From: Plenodomus lindquistii
Taxonomy: Eukaryota > Ascomycota > Dothideomycetes > Pleosporales > Leptosphaeriaceae
Assembly (NCBI GenBank): GCA_025504975.1
Contig: JANUWI010000014.1
Location: forward strand, 186,001-250,000
Direction: 5' to 3'
DNA: 64,000 nucleotides
The notes under the pieces are model-generated. The model was not told the origin of the DNA, did not search any database, and was given only the letters and a program-made list of their open reading frames with translations. This document shows, in pieces, positions 1 to 11,834 of the stretch. Positions within the stretch are counted from its first letter, which is position 1. Every line of letters starts with the position of its first letter. The translations under genes and the position numbers were made by a program.

Positions 1-9
1 TTAGAGAAA

Positions 10-1994
10 TCATTGCCCCACGGGTCTCGGTGTCCCCGCTGCACTTGGTAGTCGGCGATCAAAATCAGGCCTCTTCTCATCTTTTTCTGTGCTCTTCATC
101 CGCGCCAGTATCAAAGAGAGACTCTTCTTCTCCCGGCCGTCCAGCTCAAGTACGTGTACCAAGTCCCTGACCTGGATCTTGGCTCCAATGTCCGTCTCCT
201 CGATCGCATTGCCAAATGTCCTCTTGCGTGCAAGTAGCGCTTTTTCTGTTGCTGGTTGTGCTGGCGTTGCCGTTCCACTCACACCTGCTGCTGCCGCGGC
301 TGCCGCGACGGGCTTGGGAGTGTTGGCTCCAGATGCAGCGCCGCCGCCTCCACCACCACCACCGTTCATCCAGGCGTACTTCTTCTTGCGCCCACCAATG
401 GCCAATTGCGCGGTCTCGTTCGCCTTGCCAAAAACCACTGCGTCGCTTTGATTTTGCTTCTTGGCTGCTGCCTGCGCCTTCTTGGTCAAGGGTTCGGGAA
501 GTGGAAGAGGTGCGACGGAAGTATCGGCTGGTGTTCCTGTACCGCCTGTCGCGGTGCCTTGGGCGCGCTTTTGCCGCTTTCGAAGACGTGCACGCTCGTA
601 TTCTTCGTCCGCTTTGACACGGGCGATGAGGGCAGCGGCGACGGGGTTGGTGGTGTTTTGGAAGGTGGGGAGGGGCGTAGGTGGGACTTCGCTAGGAGGC
701 GTAGGTAGTCGCGTTGCGTTTGGTATTCCTGCGATCTGTTAGAGAGAAACGGTTGGGAGTAGTGGCAGGACATACGTTTGTTGCCCGTCGCCGTGGGGCT
801 GGTGGCGCTATCGGGTGCTTCCCACGGCGTACGAAGGATGTTGGTCGGGGCTACCATTTTCTGCTCTGCCGTCTTGTCCACGACGGCGATATCGACGAGA
901 TTGGGTGGTATCACGCCGTGAGAGGTGTTCTGGCGGCCTTGACTTAGAGCGAACGAGTCTTCGACAATGGTCCGCACGCGCTCTTCAGCAGCGAGTGACA
1001 GCAGTGACAGAATCTCGACCAGAGGCGCATTCTGGTTCAGCAGACTGGCAGCCTCGAGGCCGACAATCTGCTCTCCGTTGGCGCCCGCCTGCGCTGTCCG
1101 CGTCACGTCTCGTGGTGTCTTGTCTGGTATCTTATCGAACAAGCCGTCGACGTGGACAGTGATGCCGTGCTCGTATGCGCGCTTTGCGATGCGGTGTCTG
1201 AGGACATTGGCCATCAAGAAGGGGTTGGTGAGCGGCTGTTGCGCCGACTCGTTGAGTATGCGCGCGGCCTGCTCATGCTTGCGCAAGAACTCTGCTTGGT
1301 GCTGCTCTTGCGACATGGGCTGGCTCAGTGGGCCAGTGCCCTGGAAGGCGCCATGGCTGCCCTGCTGGTTCCAGTTGAAACTGCCGTGGGGTGTGCCCGA
1401 GGTGCCTGTGCCCTGTGAATTGAAGCTTCGATAGCTGGAAAGCAGATTGTCTTCTTCGGCGCGCAAGTCGATGCCTGAGCCGGTGAGAACATCGCTGATG
1501 TTGTTCACGTCGAGATCTCGGGCGTTGGCCTTTTCCAGCTCCGAGCTGTCTCCCGTCTTGCTGTATGGCACTTTTGGCGGGGGCATGGAGCCCTGCGGCG
1601 CAGGCGGCTGTGCATTCGGGTGCTGGTAGGGCTGCGGCTGGTGGAAGGGCGGGGGCTGCATGGCGGCGGGCGAGTTGGGGAGCGAGGGATAGGCAGACGT
1701 CTGCGGTGATGTCGCGTACGGTGAGGGCGGCGGCGGAGGGTAGGCGGGCGCGCCAAAGGGCGACTGGTAGGGGGCGGGCGAGGGCGGGTTGGGGGACAGT
1801 CGCTGGCGCTTTGCCGGGGGGATGGCGGTGCCCATGGTCGGGGACATTGTGGTGGGCGACTGCGCGTAGGGCGAGGGCGAGTAGGGGCGCTGGGGCTGCT
1901 GCTGGGGCTGCTGCTGGGGCTGCTGCGGTGGCGGGCCATGCTGGTTGTATTGCTGGGGCAGCTGCTGGCCGTAGTTGGGGTTGGGGTAGGCCAT
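10..1994 (-). CDS. taf4: TFIID subunit TAF4
   Basis: Predicted TAF4 subunit of general transcription factor TFIID, which in the nucleus pairs with TAF12 and supports preinitiation-complex assembly. Two exons: 1994-776 and 728-10, with a 47-nt intron (729-775). The first in-frame AG of the acceptor region is skipped because only the second (ATCGCAG) keeps the frame. Product about 645 aa. The N-terminal third is a Pro/Gln-rich disordered region. The TAF4 C-terminal family domain begins near NNISDVLTGSGIDLRAEEDN and runs through NVLRHRIAKRAYEHGI and the EILSLLSLAAEERVR helix. The distal exon gives the conserved basic stretch EEYERARLRKRQKRAQG and then RKKKYAWMNGGGG near the end. ATG 1994 was chosen for its strong context (GCCATGG) just before MAYPNPNYG; the longer open frame upstream starts only at a non-ATG codon. 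Diverges from ysh1. Recognition is by family memory of these motifs. Confidence 0.93.
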
Positions 1995-2347
1995 GGCGGG
2001 CCACTCGACTCGTCTCTCTCTCAACTCGGCCCCCGTGGGGAGAGAGTGAGCGGGCGCGGCGGCGGCGGCGGCGGCGCTATTGCCCTCTCATGCGGCGGCC
2101 GTCGCGGCTCGATGGGCGGGAAGGCGCGCTTGGGAATTGGCGATGTCTCAGAGATGGGGTGCTTGTGCTAAGAGAGCGCAGGTTGGAGAGATGACGGTGC
2201 ACAGACGGCGGCTCTTGGCAACAGTCGCGCTGCCCTGCCCGACCGACAAAGAGGACCCCAGCCATCAACCCTCTGCTCTCTCACCGCACCTCCTGGGCAC
2301 GCGGCGACATTCTGCCATCACCGCCGCGGCCATACTCGCTACACGCC
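1995..2347. promoter_or_regulatory. Shared divergent promoter taf4 / ysh1
   Basis: These 353 bp separate the start codons of taf4 (minus) and ysh1 (plus), so both 5'UTRs and core promoters must lie here. The part nearest taf4 holds a GC-rich GGC-repeat run around 2057-2076. I see no clear TATA box; co-regulation is inference from arrangement only. Confidence 0.55.
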
Positions 2348-5340
2348 ATGGCGTCCAAGAGAAAGGCAGCCGCCATGGCGCCCGAGGACGAGGAGCCCAT
2401 AGACGCGTCCGACGAGCTCCTGTTCCTCTGCCTAGGCGGTGGCAACGAGGTCGGCCGCTCATGTCACATCCTCCAGTACAAGGGCAAAACAGTCATGGTG
2501 CGCACACACGGTCAAGCACTCGGCTCTCACGCTGCTAACAGTCATCAGCTCGATGCTGGTATGCATCCTGCCTATGAGGGCTTGTCGGCCATGCCCTTCT
2601 ACGATGAATTCGATCTGAGCACAGTAGACGTGCTCCTAATCTCACAGTATGTATTTGTGCATTTCACTATGCTTCCTATGGTGGGAGGATTAGGGTGCAT
2701 CACAGGAGCTCGACTAGCGTGCCCAAGAGGCAACTGTTTGGCATCATGTATATCAGTATCAATGGAAAATCATTTGCATCTCCCTCTCCCCATCCTGGTG
2801 ATGTGCCCCACCACCAGCCCAAGCATGTACATAGTATCCACGAGCATCCCCAGTACCATACAACATACCTTTCTCGTCGATATACTGACCCACCCTAGTT
2901 TCCACGTCGATCATGCAGCCTCGCTCCCATACGTCCTTGCCAAGACAAACTTCAAGGGCCGTGTCTTCATGACACATCCAACAAAAGCCATATACAAATG
3001 GCTAATCCAAGATTCTGTCCGTGTGGGCAACATGTCCAGCAACTCGGAGACCAAGATCCAAATGTACACCGAGCAGGACCATCTCAACACCTACCCCATG
3101 ATCGAGTCCATCGATTTCTACACCACACACACCGTCTCGGGCGTACGCATCACCCCATACCCAGCTGGTCACGTCTTGGGAGCCGCCATGTTCTTGATGG
3201 AGATTGCAGGCCTGAAAATTCTCTTCACCGGAGACTACTCGCGAGAAGATGACAGACATTTGGTGTCTGCTTCAGTACCAGCCGGAGTCAAGGTTGATGT
3301 GCTCATCACAGAGTCTACCTTTGGAATCTCAATGCACACCCCGCGTGTTGAAAGGGAAACGCAGCTCATGAAGGCCATTACCGACATTTTGAATCGAGGT
3401 GGCCGTGCCCTTCTTCCCGTCTTTGCTTTGGGTCGAGCACAAGAGCTGCTGCTCATCTTGGATGAGTACTGGAGTAAGCATCCCGAAGTTCAGAAGATTC
3501 CAATCTACTACAACTCTAGTCTTGCACGCAAATGTATGCAAGTGTACCAAACATACGTCTCTGCTATGAACGACAACATCAAGCGTTTGTTTGCCGAACG
3601 CATGGCCGAGGCGGAAGCTGCTGGAGATACTGGACGTCGTGGAGCTTGGGACTTCAAGTTTGTCCGTTCGTTGAAGAGTTTGGAACGTTTCGATGACCTT
3701 GGCGGTTGTGTGATGCTGGCTTCACCTGGTATGATGCAATCTGGAACATCACGAGAGCTGCTGGAGAGATGGGCTCCAGATCCCCGTAACGGCGTAATCA
3801 TAACAGGTTACTCGGTCGAAGGCACCATGGCGAAGCAGATTGTTCATGAACCAGACCAAATTCCTGCAATCATGACTAGAACGAACAACAATTCGCGACG
3901 ACCAGGTCAACGAGAGGGTGAGCAGGCCATGATCCCGCGAAGATGCACAGTGCAAGAGTACAGTTTCGCAGCCCACGTCGATGGAAAAGAGAACATGGAG
4001 TTTGTACAGGAAGTTGCTGCGCCCGTTGTCGTAAGTTTTCCCACGCTCTCACTCATCTCAGTTATGTCACGTGACTGATAACAATGCAGATTCTCGTTCA
4101 CGGTGAAAAAGGAAACATGACGCGTCTCCGCTCCAAGCTCCTGTCCTTCAACGCCCAGAAATCCGTCCCCACCAAAATATACTCGCCCGCCAACTGCGAG
4201 GAACTTCGCATCCCCTTCAAAACCGACAAAGTTGCCAAGGTTGTCGGGAAACTCGCTTCAATTAACCCTCCGATCCCTCGCTCGCTTGACGCAGACGGCG
4301 ATGAGCGTGTAGACGACGAGGACGGTGAGGGTGAGAGGCTGGACATGATTACAGGTGTCCTAATTCAGAACGACTTCAAGCTATCTCTCATGGCACCTGA
4401 GGATCTCAAGGAGTACGCTGGACTCACTACCACCACCATCATGTGTCGCCAACATATTACACTGTCAGCTGCGGGCATTGATCTCATTCGTTGGGCGCTC
4501 GAAGGCACATTTGGTGCCATCACTGAGAGCAAAGTCACTGATGGCGCTGTCGACGGCAAGGAGGCCAAGACGAATGGCAATGGTGTGAGCAAAGAAGACG
4601 CAGATGAGGAAGTTAGCCGCACGCAAACAAAGTTTACAGTTATGGACTGCGTCAACGTACTCATCAAGAACGGAGGAAGAGTCGAAGTAGAATGGGAAGG
4701 TAATGTCATCAACGACGGTATCGCGGATGCCGTTCTCGCCGTTCTCTTTACTGTTGAGAGTTCGCCTGCAGCTGTGCGACGTAAGTCCCTCTAGAAATCT
4801 AAACTTCAGGATCGAAAATTACAAGAGCTAATTTATATGATAGAATCTTCAAAACAGCACTCGCATTCTCACTCTCACTCCGACGCCAACGAGAAGAGAG
4901 AAGGCCAACTAGCCCACCGCTTCAAAGCGCCCCACCCCCACCGCACAACGGACCCCTCCACCCGCCTCTCCCGCCTCTTCCTCTTCCTCGAAGCGCAGTT
5001 CGGCGAAGACGCCGTGTCACCCATTACCCTGCCTAAAACATCCTCTTCTCTACCTCCTATATCCGACGCCCCTTCTACTTCCACCCCCACAACCCTCTCC
5101 GTTGCCGCAGCTTCCCCCTCCCCCGACGCCGAGGACCTACCGGCAGAAGACCGCGCGGAGCTCAAGAGATTGCATAATCTGGGTATACCTGTTCCAGGCG
5201 TGGAAATTCGATTCGACAAGTTTGTAGCGAGGGTTTGGCTAGAAGGGTTGGAGGTGGAGTGTGCGCATACGGCGTTGAGGGCGAGGGTCAAGGCGGTGGT
5301 GGAGAGGGGGGTTGAGACGGTGAGTGGGCTGTGGATGTAA
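2348..5340 (+). CDS. ysh1: Ysh1/CPSF73 endoribonuclease of the pre-mRNA 3'-end processing complex
   Basis: Metallo-beta-lactamase/beta-CASP nuclease that cleaves pre-mRNA at the poly(A) site in the nuclear cleavage and polyadenylation factor. Five exons: 2348-2497, 2549-2646, 2899-4030, 4090-4780, 4844-5340, giving 855 aa, in the family's usual range. Exon 1 carries the LGGGNEVGRSC strand. The zinc motif HFHVDH (residues 83-88) is completed only by joining exons 2 and 3. Exon 3 has TGDYSREDDRHL, TESTFG and the beta-CASP region ending in AAHVDG; exon 4 opens with ILVHGE. The C-terminal part (GVLIQNDFKLSLM onward) matches the CPSF73-100 C-terminal domain, followed by a Ser/Pro-rich linker and a final conserved block near GVEIRFDKFVARVWL. 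The ATG sits in a perfect GCCATGG context. Introns 1 (51 nt) and 2 (252 nt) are stop-free multiples of three, so an unspliced reading looks deceptively like one long ORF. Confidence 0.95.
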
Positions 5341-6025
5341 TGGAACTTTAATGGAATTATGGTATGGGTCAGGGAGACGCAGTGGAGGCGATGGAGAAGG
5401 TGGAGGACAGGGACAAGTGAAAGGGTGGAGGAGTAGGTTTGTAGCCGCTGTGAATGTGTGCATCAAATGGAAATCTATCATTCAATCTTCGTGGGTTGCT
5501 GGGTAATATCCATGGTCTCGAGCAGTGTAGGTGTCATCGGTGGGAGAGTGAACTTGCTTGATCTAGTGGACTGTGTATTGCATTCAACAACACCCTTACT
5601 TTTTTCTAGTTCAGGATCTGAGATAAGGCCAGTGGCATGCCATGCTAGCCTTTTTGGCATACACACATCCACCAACAGCCCACGTTGACCGAACTGAGGG
5701 GCACAATATATGAACCTACAGCATGATACGATGGACATGGAATTCACTGCATTCTGAGATGTCCTTCTAGCTTTCACAACGTGGTAATGTAGGTTAGCAG
5801 CTCGAATATATGTACTTTCACAATTCAGTGCACCCACAATGTTCACTCACATCTTCCGGGTCGCACCGCTATATGAGGCATTCCATGGTGTTCCCTCTCG
5901 TTGTTTCTCAGATCACTGCAACTCGCAATTCCAGAAGCTCACTTAACTGTCTACAATTTTATCAAAGATTCCAGACTTTAAAGTTAAAGAGTTTTACGAT
6001 TTCACATCACAACCTTCCTGCAAAC
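5341..6025. other. Intergenic, no gene seen
   Basis: About 0.7 kb between ysh1 and the next gene on the same strand. It must hold the ysh1 3'UTR and the downstream promoter. An open frame joined to the next gene runs from 5810 but looks like leader; no recognisable product or repeat. Confidence 0.6.
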
Positions 6026-7543
6026 ATGCAGTCATCAAACCAACAATTTTCGCGACAGTGGCCGCAGGCGGCTACTCGCCCTGCCCATCATCTCCCGGGC
6101 AGGCCAAAATTTCATGAGCGCTTCAGTCTGGCTTCTATACAAGACGCCCCGGAATGGGAACTACCAGCTCGCGAGCCTCCAACAGCTACGCGGGCACAAA
6201 CTACACCGTACATTCCAGCGACACGGGGTCTTATTGCTGGTAAGCATCAAGCCTGTATTCCACCAGTATCGAAGATCATCTCGTTCTTCCAGCCCCGCCA
6301 TCCAGCGCCACGACCAGGACCACCACCTCCGCCTCAGGTAAATAAACCTCTGCCTCCCCTACCACAAGAGACCCTATCTAAATCTTCGCCACCTAAAGCT
6401 CCGCGAGCTGCATCGCATGCTCTTGTCCGTCAAGAGCGCATGACGCGAGCTGAAGGTGCACGTCGTCGGGATCGACGCTTTGCGAAGAACAATGTACCTG
6501 AACGCTCAAACTTCTGCCACGGGCAGTGGACAGAACTAACTGGAGAGACGGCATTCAGAAATGCCCTACAGTGCGATCTTAGCCATCGTCCCGGTGGTGC
6601 AGCGGATGACTACTATCACAATCATCCCATGCGCCTAATACAGATGCCTCGTCCGCACATAGTGCAGATATCCTCTGTACGACCTGTTCATCATGCCGCT
6701 CCCTTCTCATGGGAAGGTACGTGGCCCCGAACCCCAGAATCCCCTGCCCCCTTGACTGTCGGGCACCCGTTCTGTCCGCCTATCGAGGCGGGAGACCACA
6801 TGAGCATTGCCTCGAACCCACCACAACTCCCCTCTCTTGACTTCTCGGAATCATATACCTCATGTACTGAGGATGAAAATATTGAGTCACCAAGTGGCAA
6901 TGTGTTTCCAGTGATAACCCCAGCAGATCGATGTTTTTCGATTGGCGAGTGCTCTGACGATGAAAGCGATTTGGAAGATGTTCCACAAGCTTGTCCGACT
7001 ACCAGACGCTTCTCTCTTGGTGAGTTGTCTTCCTCGACTCCGTCTCCAACTGAATCGCAGTTGACCACTGACCCTTCCAGCGTATACAGCGCCATTGACC
7101 AGTCATTATTCGCGGACTTCAGTGGCACGAACGAGTATGAGACTCCGGCAAGCCCGCAGGTTCCTGAGCCTCAAGTACTGTGCGCTCAGCAAACGGGTCG
7201 CAACTATACTCACCAGCCCCTGGTTTGCCGTGCAGAAGAGCATCCTAGGTTCGATGACCGGAGTCAACCTACAGAAACGCTGGGCGTCTGGGATTTCAGC
7301 AAGGACGACGTTGCGCATGAGAAGCCAGTTCGGATTCCGGGATGGGAAGATCACGTCTTGGACGTGGTGCCTGTTACAAATGACGAGGAGGACGAGGACA
7401 AGGATGAGGATCATTTCCAGATCGCGGGACAGCTACGTCGGGAGTTCAATCGGCGCAATGCGCTATGCATCTTGTCCGGAGATGAGGCGTCAGCTGATCG
7501 GTTCCGGGACTTCTGCAGGATTCGGAGCGATCGCTCTTTCTAG
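6026..7543 (+). CDS. Unrecognised Pro/Ser-rich protein
   Basis: Single-exon open frame of 505 aa from ATG 6026 (context AAACATGC); the frame stays open upstream to 5810, but that part reads like leader sequence. I do not recognise a family. Visible parts: a Pro-rich segment with PPPPPQVNKPLPPLPQ (SH3-ligand-like) around residue 100; a basic stretch RAEGARRRDRRFAKN; an acidic Ser-rich middle; and two near-identical short motifs, DRCFSIGECSDDES and TRRFSLGELSSST, each preceded by basic or polar residues and followed by acidic or Ser residues, resembling kinase sites. Near the C terminus is an acidic run (NDEEDEDKDEDHF) and then a charged helix ending RDFCRIRSDRSF. No signal peptide or membrane segment. 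Probably a largely disordered regulatory protein; this is inference. Confidence 0.7.
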   Translation: MQSSNQQFSRQWPQAATRPAHHLPGRPKFHERFSLASIQDAPEWELPAREPPTATRAQTTPYIPATRGLIAGKHQACIPPVSKIISFFQPRHPAPRPGPPPPPQVNKPLPPLPQETLSKSSPPKAPRAASHALVRQERMTRAEGARRRDRRFAKNNVPERSNFCHGQWTELTGETAFRNALQCDLSHRPGGAADDYYHNHPMRLIQMPRPHIVQISSVRPVHHAAPFSWEGTWPRTPESPAPLTVGHPFCPPIEAGDHMSIASNPPQLPSLDFSESYTSCTEDENIESPSGNVFPVITPADRCFSIGECSDDESDLEDVPQACPTTRRFSLGELSSSTPSPTESQLTTDPSSVYSAIDQSLFADFSGTNEYETPASPQVPEPQVLCAQQTGRNYTHQPLVCRAEEHPRFDDRSQPTETLGVWDFSKDDVAHEKPVRIPGWEDHVLDVVPVTNDEEDEDKDEDHFQIAGQLRREFNRRNALCILSGDEASADRFRDFCRIRSDRSF

Positions 7544-10500
7544 ATGAGCTTGCGTCGTTTTTCGCTGTGTTTTTACTTTGGTGGTTGGTGTTTGTACCTG
7601 ATTTGCACTGAAGATTTGTGATTACCCAAATCAATCCATACAATTTCGTAAAGTTCCGTCGACATAACAATGCCTTGTGAGATTTATTGTATCTGGTTTC
7701 CACATTCTCATTTTGATCACAATCGTTAAGACAAGAAGCTGGAGCCCAACGCGCCTAATCTCCATCCACATCCCTTGTCAGAAAACTTTTTAAACGTCGA
7801 AGCGTGATCGACGTCTGAATGTTTACTCTTTAGCCGATCAGTTTGTATCAGTAGGAAGTGAGATATTGGTATCTCGTAAACAATGTGATGTTCTGTAGCC
7901 TCACTAGTTTGTACTATCGGCACTATTCTAGACCTCATTTCACCTTGACACTCTGATCCTTATACCCAGTCTGATCTCCGTAGCCATTTCACCAATCCAT
8001 GCCATCTTACTCGATGCCTGGCCACGCTACGCTACGCCTCGCTTCTGGGTGGCTGTGGGCGAGGAAAAGAGTGGTAACTCTTGTCAGTGTTACTATTCAG
8101 ATTATATACCATAGATATTACATCAATGTGAGCATCATCCGATCCAGCGTAGCTCACAACGGGGTTCCGGTGATCGAAAGTCTGCTATGACTATCCGTTC
8201 AGTGCAGTCTTCTTCGACCGCTTGCTATACCGCTCTCCACACCGCATTTGGGACAACTGCGCGTTGTACTTGGAGAAATTCTACCAGATTCTTGCGACCG
8301 CTAGAAACGTGATCCTTCACAGCTGGGGAAGTCGATACATGAGAGTTGGTCTGGCCATGGCACGCACTCCAGTCTGGTACGTGTGCGGCGCAGACAGGTC
8401 GTAAAGCGCGAACCAATCTGCAAGAGGATGAAATCACTGGTATTTATATTTATCCGGCTTCTGGTTGAAGACGTTCAAGAGTTGTTCTGTTTTTTTTTCA
8501 ACCAGGCCACCATGCGCATGCTTGTTCAGCGCTGCTTCATCTTCAGAAACATGATGCTACGAACATACTCAGCTGCTAAATGTTCGACACTATCGTTTAC
8601 ATTGGAGAACTAGTCTTAGAAGCTACATGTCCCGCCTGATTACTCATGCCTTTACCCTGTGACTGTAGCCACAGGGCGTGGTAATCAATGCTTGCGATAA
8701 CACGTCTCATAAATACGTAGCTTGGTATTGCCATTGAGTGTAGTTGTTGAATGATGTACGGTGTAGTCAAGCTCGTGATTTCCCCATTCTTGACCAATGA
8801 CTTCATAGCCCAACTCTTGACATCGTCTACCAAGACACATTCAGCCAGCAGCCATGTATCAAGCCTCAACTGATGCCCAAATCGACGCTTCAAAACTGTT
8901 ACACACAATCCCTTTCTCAAAAGTTGTACTGTAATGAACATGATCTCGATTCTTGCCCCGGCCAAATCTTGGTTCCGTCAGCCGCCTCTGTGGATCCCCA
9001 CCCAATGTCAAAGCACCTGACAAGAGGATCCCTTCATGATCCACGATCCACGAAGATCTCCATGGTGATCGTTGTGCAGATCTTATAAGCAAGAAATGCA
9101 TGCTGTCCAGCCCATGTAATTGGTCAACCGCCACGAATTCCCCCGCTGCGTTTCGGGTGATTCATCGCGAAGGGCTTTTGGCGATGCGCCTCAATTGCAA
9201 CGGCCAAGCTCCCACGGCAGCACAGTACGTACGGAGAGAGATAAGGCGAATCACACAACATGTTCGTGGCCAACACAACTAGACCCTGCGATATTGCGTA
9301 CCCGTTGGCTGCCTGCATTTACACCTGCTGTTGCGTTATCCAATAGCGGGACGATTTGCATTACACTTGTCTCTCCTGAATGTTTGAGAATCCGCATAAA
9401 TACATGCGCGTGCATCTCGTCTCGTCTCGTCCACGGACTTTGCTGCGATGGGGTACTCCGCTTCACAACACCAGAAAGTGGCAGATCTCAAAATTTAGTG
9501 ATTAATCTATCGCGTGTCGAGGGTGAGGTCGTCAGCGGTGACTTTGGATGGTGGCGCATTTCGATAGTGAAGTGCTTGGCTTCATCATGTGCTACCCCTG
9601 TTCAAGTGTTATGTTTGTAAACAAGGTCTCACTGAAAGATTCACACCACCGCCACATCCCCTAGTGCCCTCAAACAAAAATCCTCAACCTCCAAATTCCA
9701 AACCCTCGAATGCGAAATGCCCATAGATGACCCTACACGTGTTCCAGCTGACTGGTCAGCGCTCCCGCTAGCTCCTTCCTCTCACACCCTGACAGACAAT
9801 CAATAATTAATGCGCCAGCTACTCCAGACTGAGATGACAGAGTTCGCAACCCTTGACCCCTGACACGATTCAAGCTCGCGCAGCCCTATAGTGTACCCAC
9901 AACCTCCGCAGTCTAAGAAATCGTGGAGAGCTGAAAGTACGCCATGCGCTAAGGAAATGCATGATACGCTAGTGTGTCTAGACTCTAGACGGCGAGCTGA
10001 ACGCGCGTGGGGTTACTAAAGTAGGCTGCAGGGGCACCGAGGCTTAGGACTGATTGGTTGGCAGGGCGTAGGAATTGGTGAGAAGAGCTTGAGTGAAGCG
10101 CGGGGCGCGCGATGGGGCTGATTAGGCCAGGGGTATTGTGGGAGGCTAGAGTAGGTCAGGAACTTTGAGTCTGCAGATGAGACGATGTGAACTTTTTGCT
10201 GCGTATTGTTCCACACGAGTCAGACGCTCTAGGCCGGTGGCAGCGATACCGCTATCCAGTCCAACCTAGATCAGACCAAGCCAGTCAGGGATATCTAAAT
10301 TGATTGAAGATAAAAAGTCTGCGATGTTACATGAGAGTCTTGCTTGAAGGAATATGCAATGTGTCATTAGGGACTCTATGGGATTTTGAAGTGCGTGATC
10401 TCGATGTCTGCGAGTTCACTTGCTCTTGACAAAGGAAATCTGACATGAAAGGGTATAATGGTGTCGTCGTGAGCAGACAACACCAGCCAAACCGAACGCC

Positions 10501-10667
10501 TGTGATGCACAGATAATGTTTGCTCGTTTGATAGATACTCCGTACGCCATGCGCAGTGGCAAATGGGTGTCGTAGCGAGACGACTAGGAAAAGTATACAT
10601 TATGCGATGCGGACTTGTACGTCTTTTGGGGTATGAAAACACGACTTGTGGGCGGGCTCGATGATGC
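7544..10667. other. Gene-poor intergenic region
   Basis: About 3.1 kb with only short, unconserved open frames (longest around 9120-9620, which opens at a non-convincing start). Base composition is ordinary, not RIP-like. I see no tRNA, transposon end or repeat; it may hold a non-coding transcript or decayed sequence I cannot recognise. Confidence 0.5.
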
Positions 10668-11834
10668 TCATCGACGGAAGACGCTCATAAAGCTCTTACG
10701 TTTGCTGATGCCTGATGTGAGTGGCTTGCTGGCTGGAATTGGTGGTGGAACAAGGCCTGCGTTGGATAACACTGGCTCCGACTTCTTGCTGTTCATCTTT
10801 GTCTCTAGTTTCGCAGCCGCAGGCTCGTTCACTCCCTTTTCGTTGACGGCTACTCCGGAATCGAGTGGTCCATCAGCAGGAATCGAAGAGGCGACGACTG
10901 CTCTTGCATCGTTGTTAGCCTTGGAACCTTTGCGAGAGAGAACGATGCCACTCTTTGCTTTGTGCACCACAGACTTCCGCGACGACTTGGTAGTGGCCCG
11001 CCTCGCGCTGCTGCCACTCTCCTCTGCATGCTGTCGTTCCAACCGTTCAATCTCGCCTAGGATCGTCATTCCGTTCATAGCGAGACTCTCTTCGGGGATC
11101 GGGATGAATTTGACAATGCCACGGTCTGGTGGCACGCCGATCGACTCGGCCATGAACGTCTGAATCATGGCGGCATTGCGCTTGTTGGTTGTGGGCTGGA
11201 TTTGCACGGGGAGAGCATTGATGGTGAGAATGTAGGTCGGTTCGAAAGACCCGCCAAGTAGCAAGCACGCGGAGTGAGTAACCGTTATCATGATGCTTGC
11301 TTCAGGACGTTGGTAGCGCGTTGACAGGTGGTGAGACAAGTCGGTGACCAGGGTGTATTCGTCTTTGATCTATGTTTGGTTAGCATTTCAATGGAAATTG
11401 TGGAGCATGGCGGAGATAATGAGACGTACGATAACGTTTGTCCGCAACTCAGCCACTATTGGGGCATCCTTTGTAACGCGGTCCCGTGCAGACGACACAA
11501 TGCCATCCTTGTACGAAAACGAATCTTCGTAGAATTGCGCGCGCGAACGGGAAGATCTGGGACGCAGTTGACCGATGCCATCGCCAGTGGTGCCTCGTCC
11601 AATTGGGTGCATGTGCCGAGAGTCGTCTTGATCGACATCTTGGAGGGATTGAGGCGAGGATGCGAAAGAGAAAGTCGAGTGTGCGGGTGAGAGTTGCTCG
11701 CCAACTTTTTCTGGTGACAATAGGGCTGCGCCGGCCGGCTTGGGGAACTGGTTAGGCCCCGAGTAGGTGGACGTGGATGATGGGCGGGACATTTTGGCTG
11801 GAGTGGATGTCGAGTTGAAGGCCGAGTGTGGCAT
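10668..11834 (-). CDS. MIF-fold (macrophage migration inhibitory factor family) domain protein
   Basis: Two exons, 11834-11430 and 11369-10668, with a 60-nt GT-AG intron (11370-11429) in phase 0 at NVI/IKDEY; about 368 aa from ATG 11834. ATGs at 11984 and 11792 are alternatives. After about 110 low-complexity Ser/Pro-rich residues comes a MIF/tautomerase-like domain (roughly residues 115-240). Recognisable parts are ELRTNVIIKDEYTLVTDLS, HHLSTRYQRPEASIMITV, LLGGSFEPTYILTINAL and ESIGVPPDRGIVKFIPI, matching the NTNV, GGS.EP and I.PDR.YI signatures of MIF. The C-terminal 110 residues are Lys/Ser/Ala-rich and end in KRKSFMSVFRR. In MIF enzymes the catalytic residue is an N-terminal proline freed by Met removal. 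Here the domain is internal and, counting back from NV, the position is not proline, so tautomerase activity is doubtful. No signal peptide. Confidence 0.82.

Noticed and set aside
1273..2004. Long Ala/Pro-rich frame antiparallel-shifted within taf4
   Set aside because: Shadow frame of the GC-rich Pro/Gln region of taf4; no conserved domain.
9120..9620. 166-codon frame in the 7.5-10.7 kb gene-poor region
   Set aside because: Codon choice and composition look random, no recognisable motif, start is not an ATG in good context.
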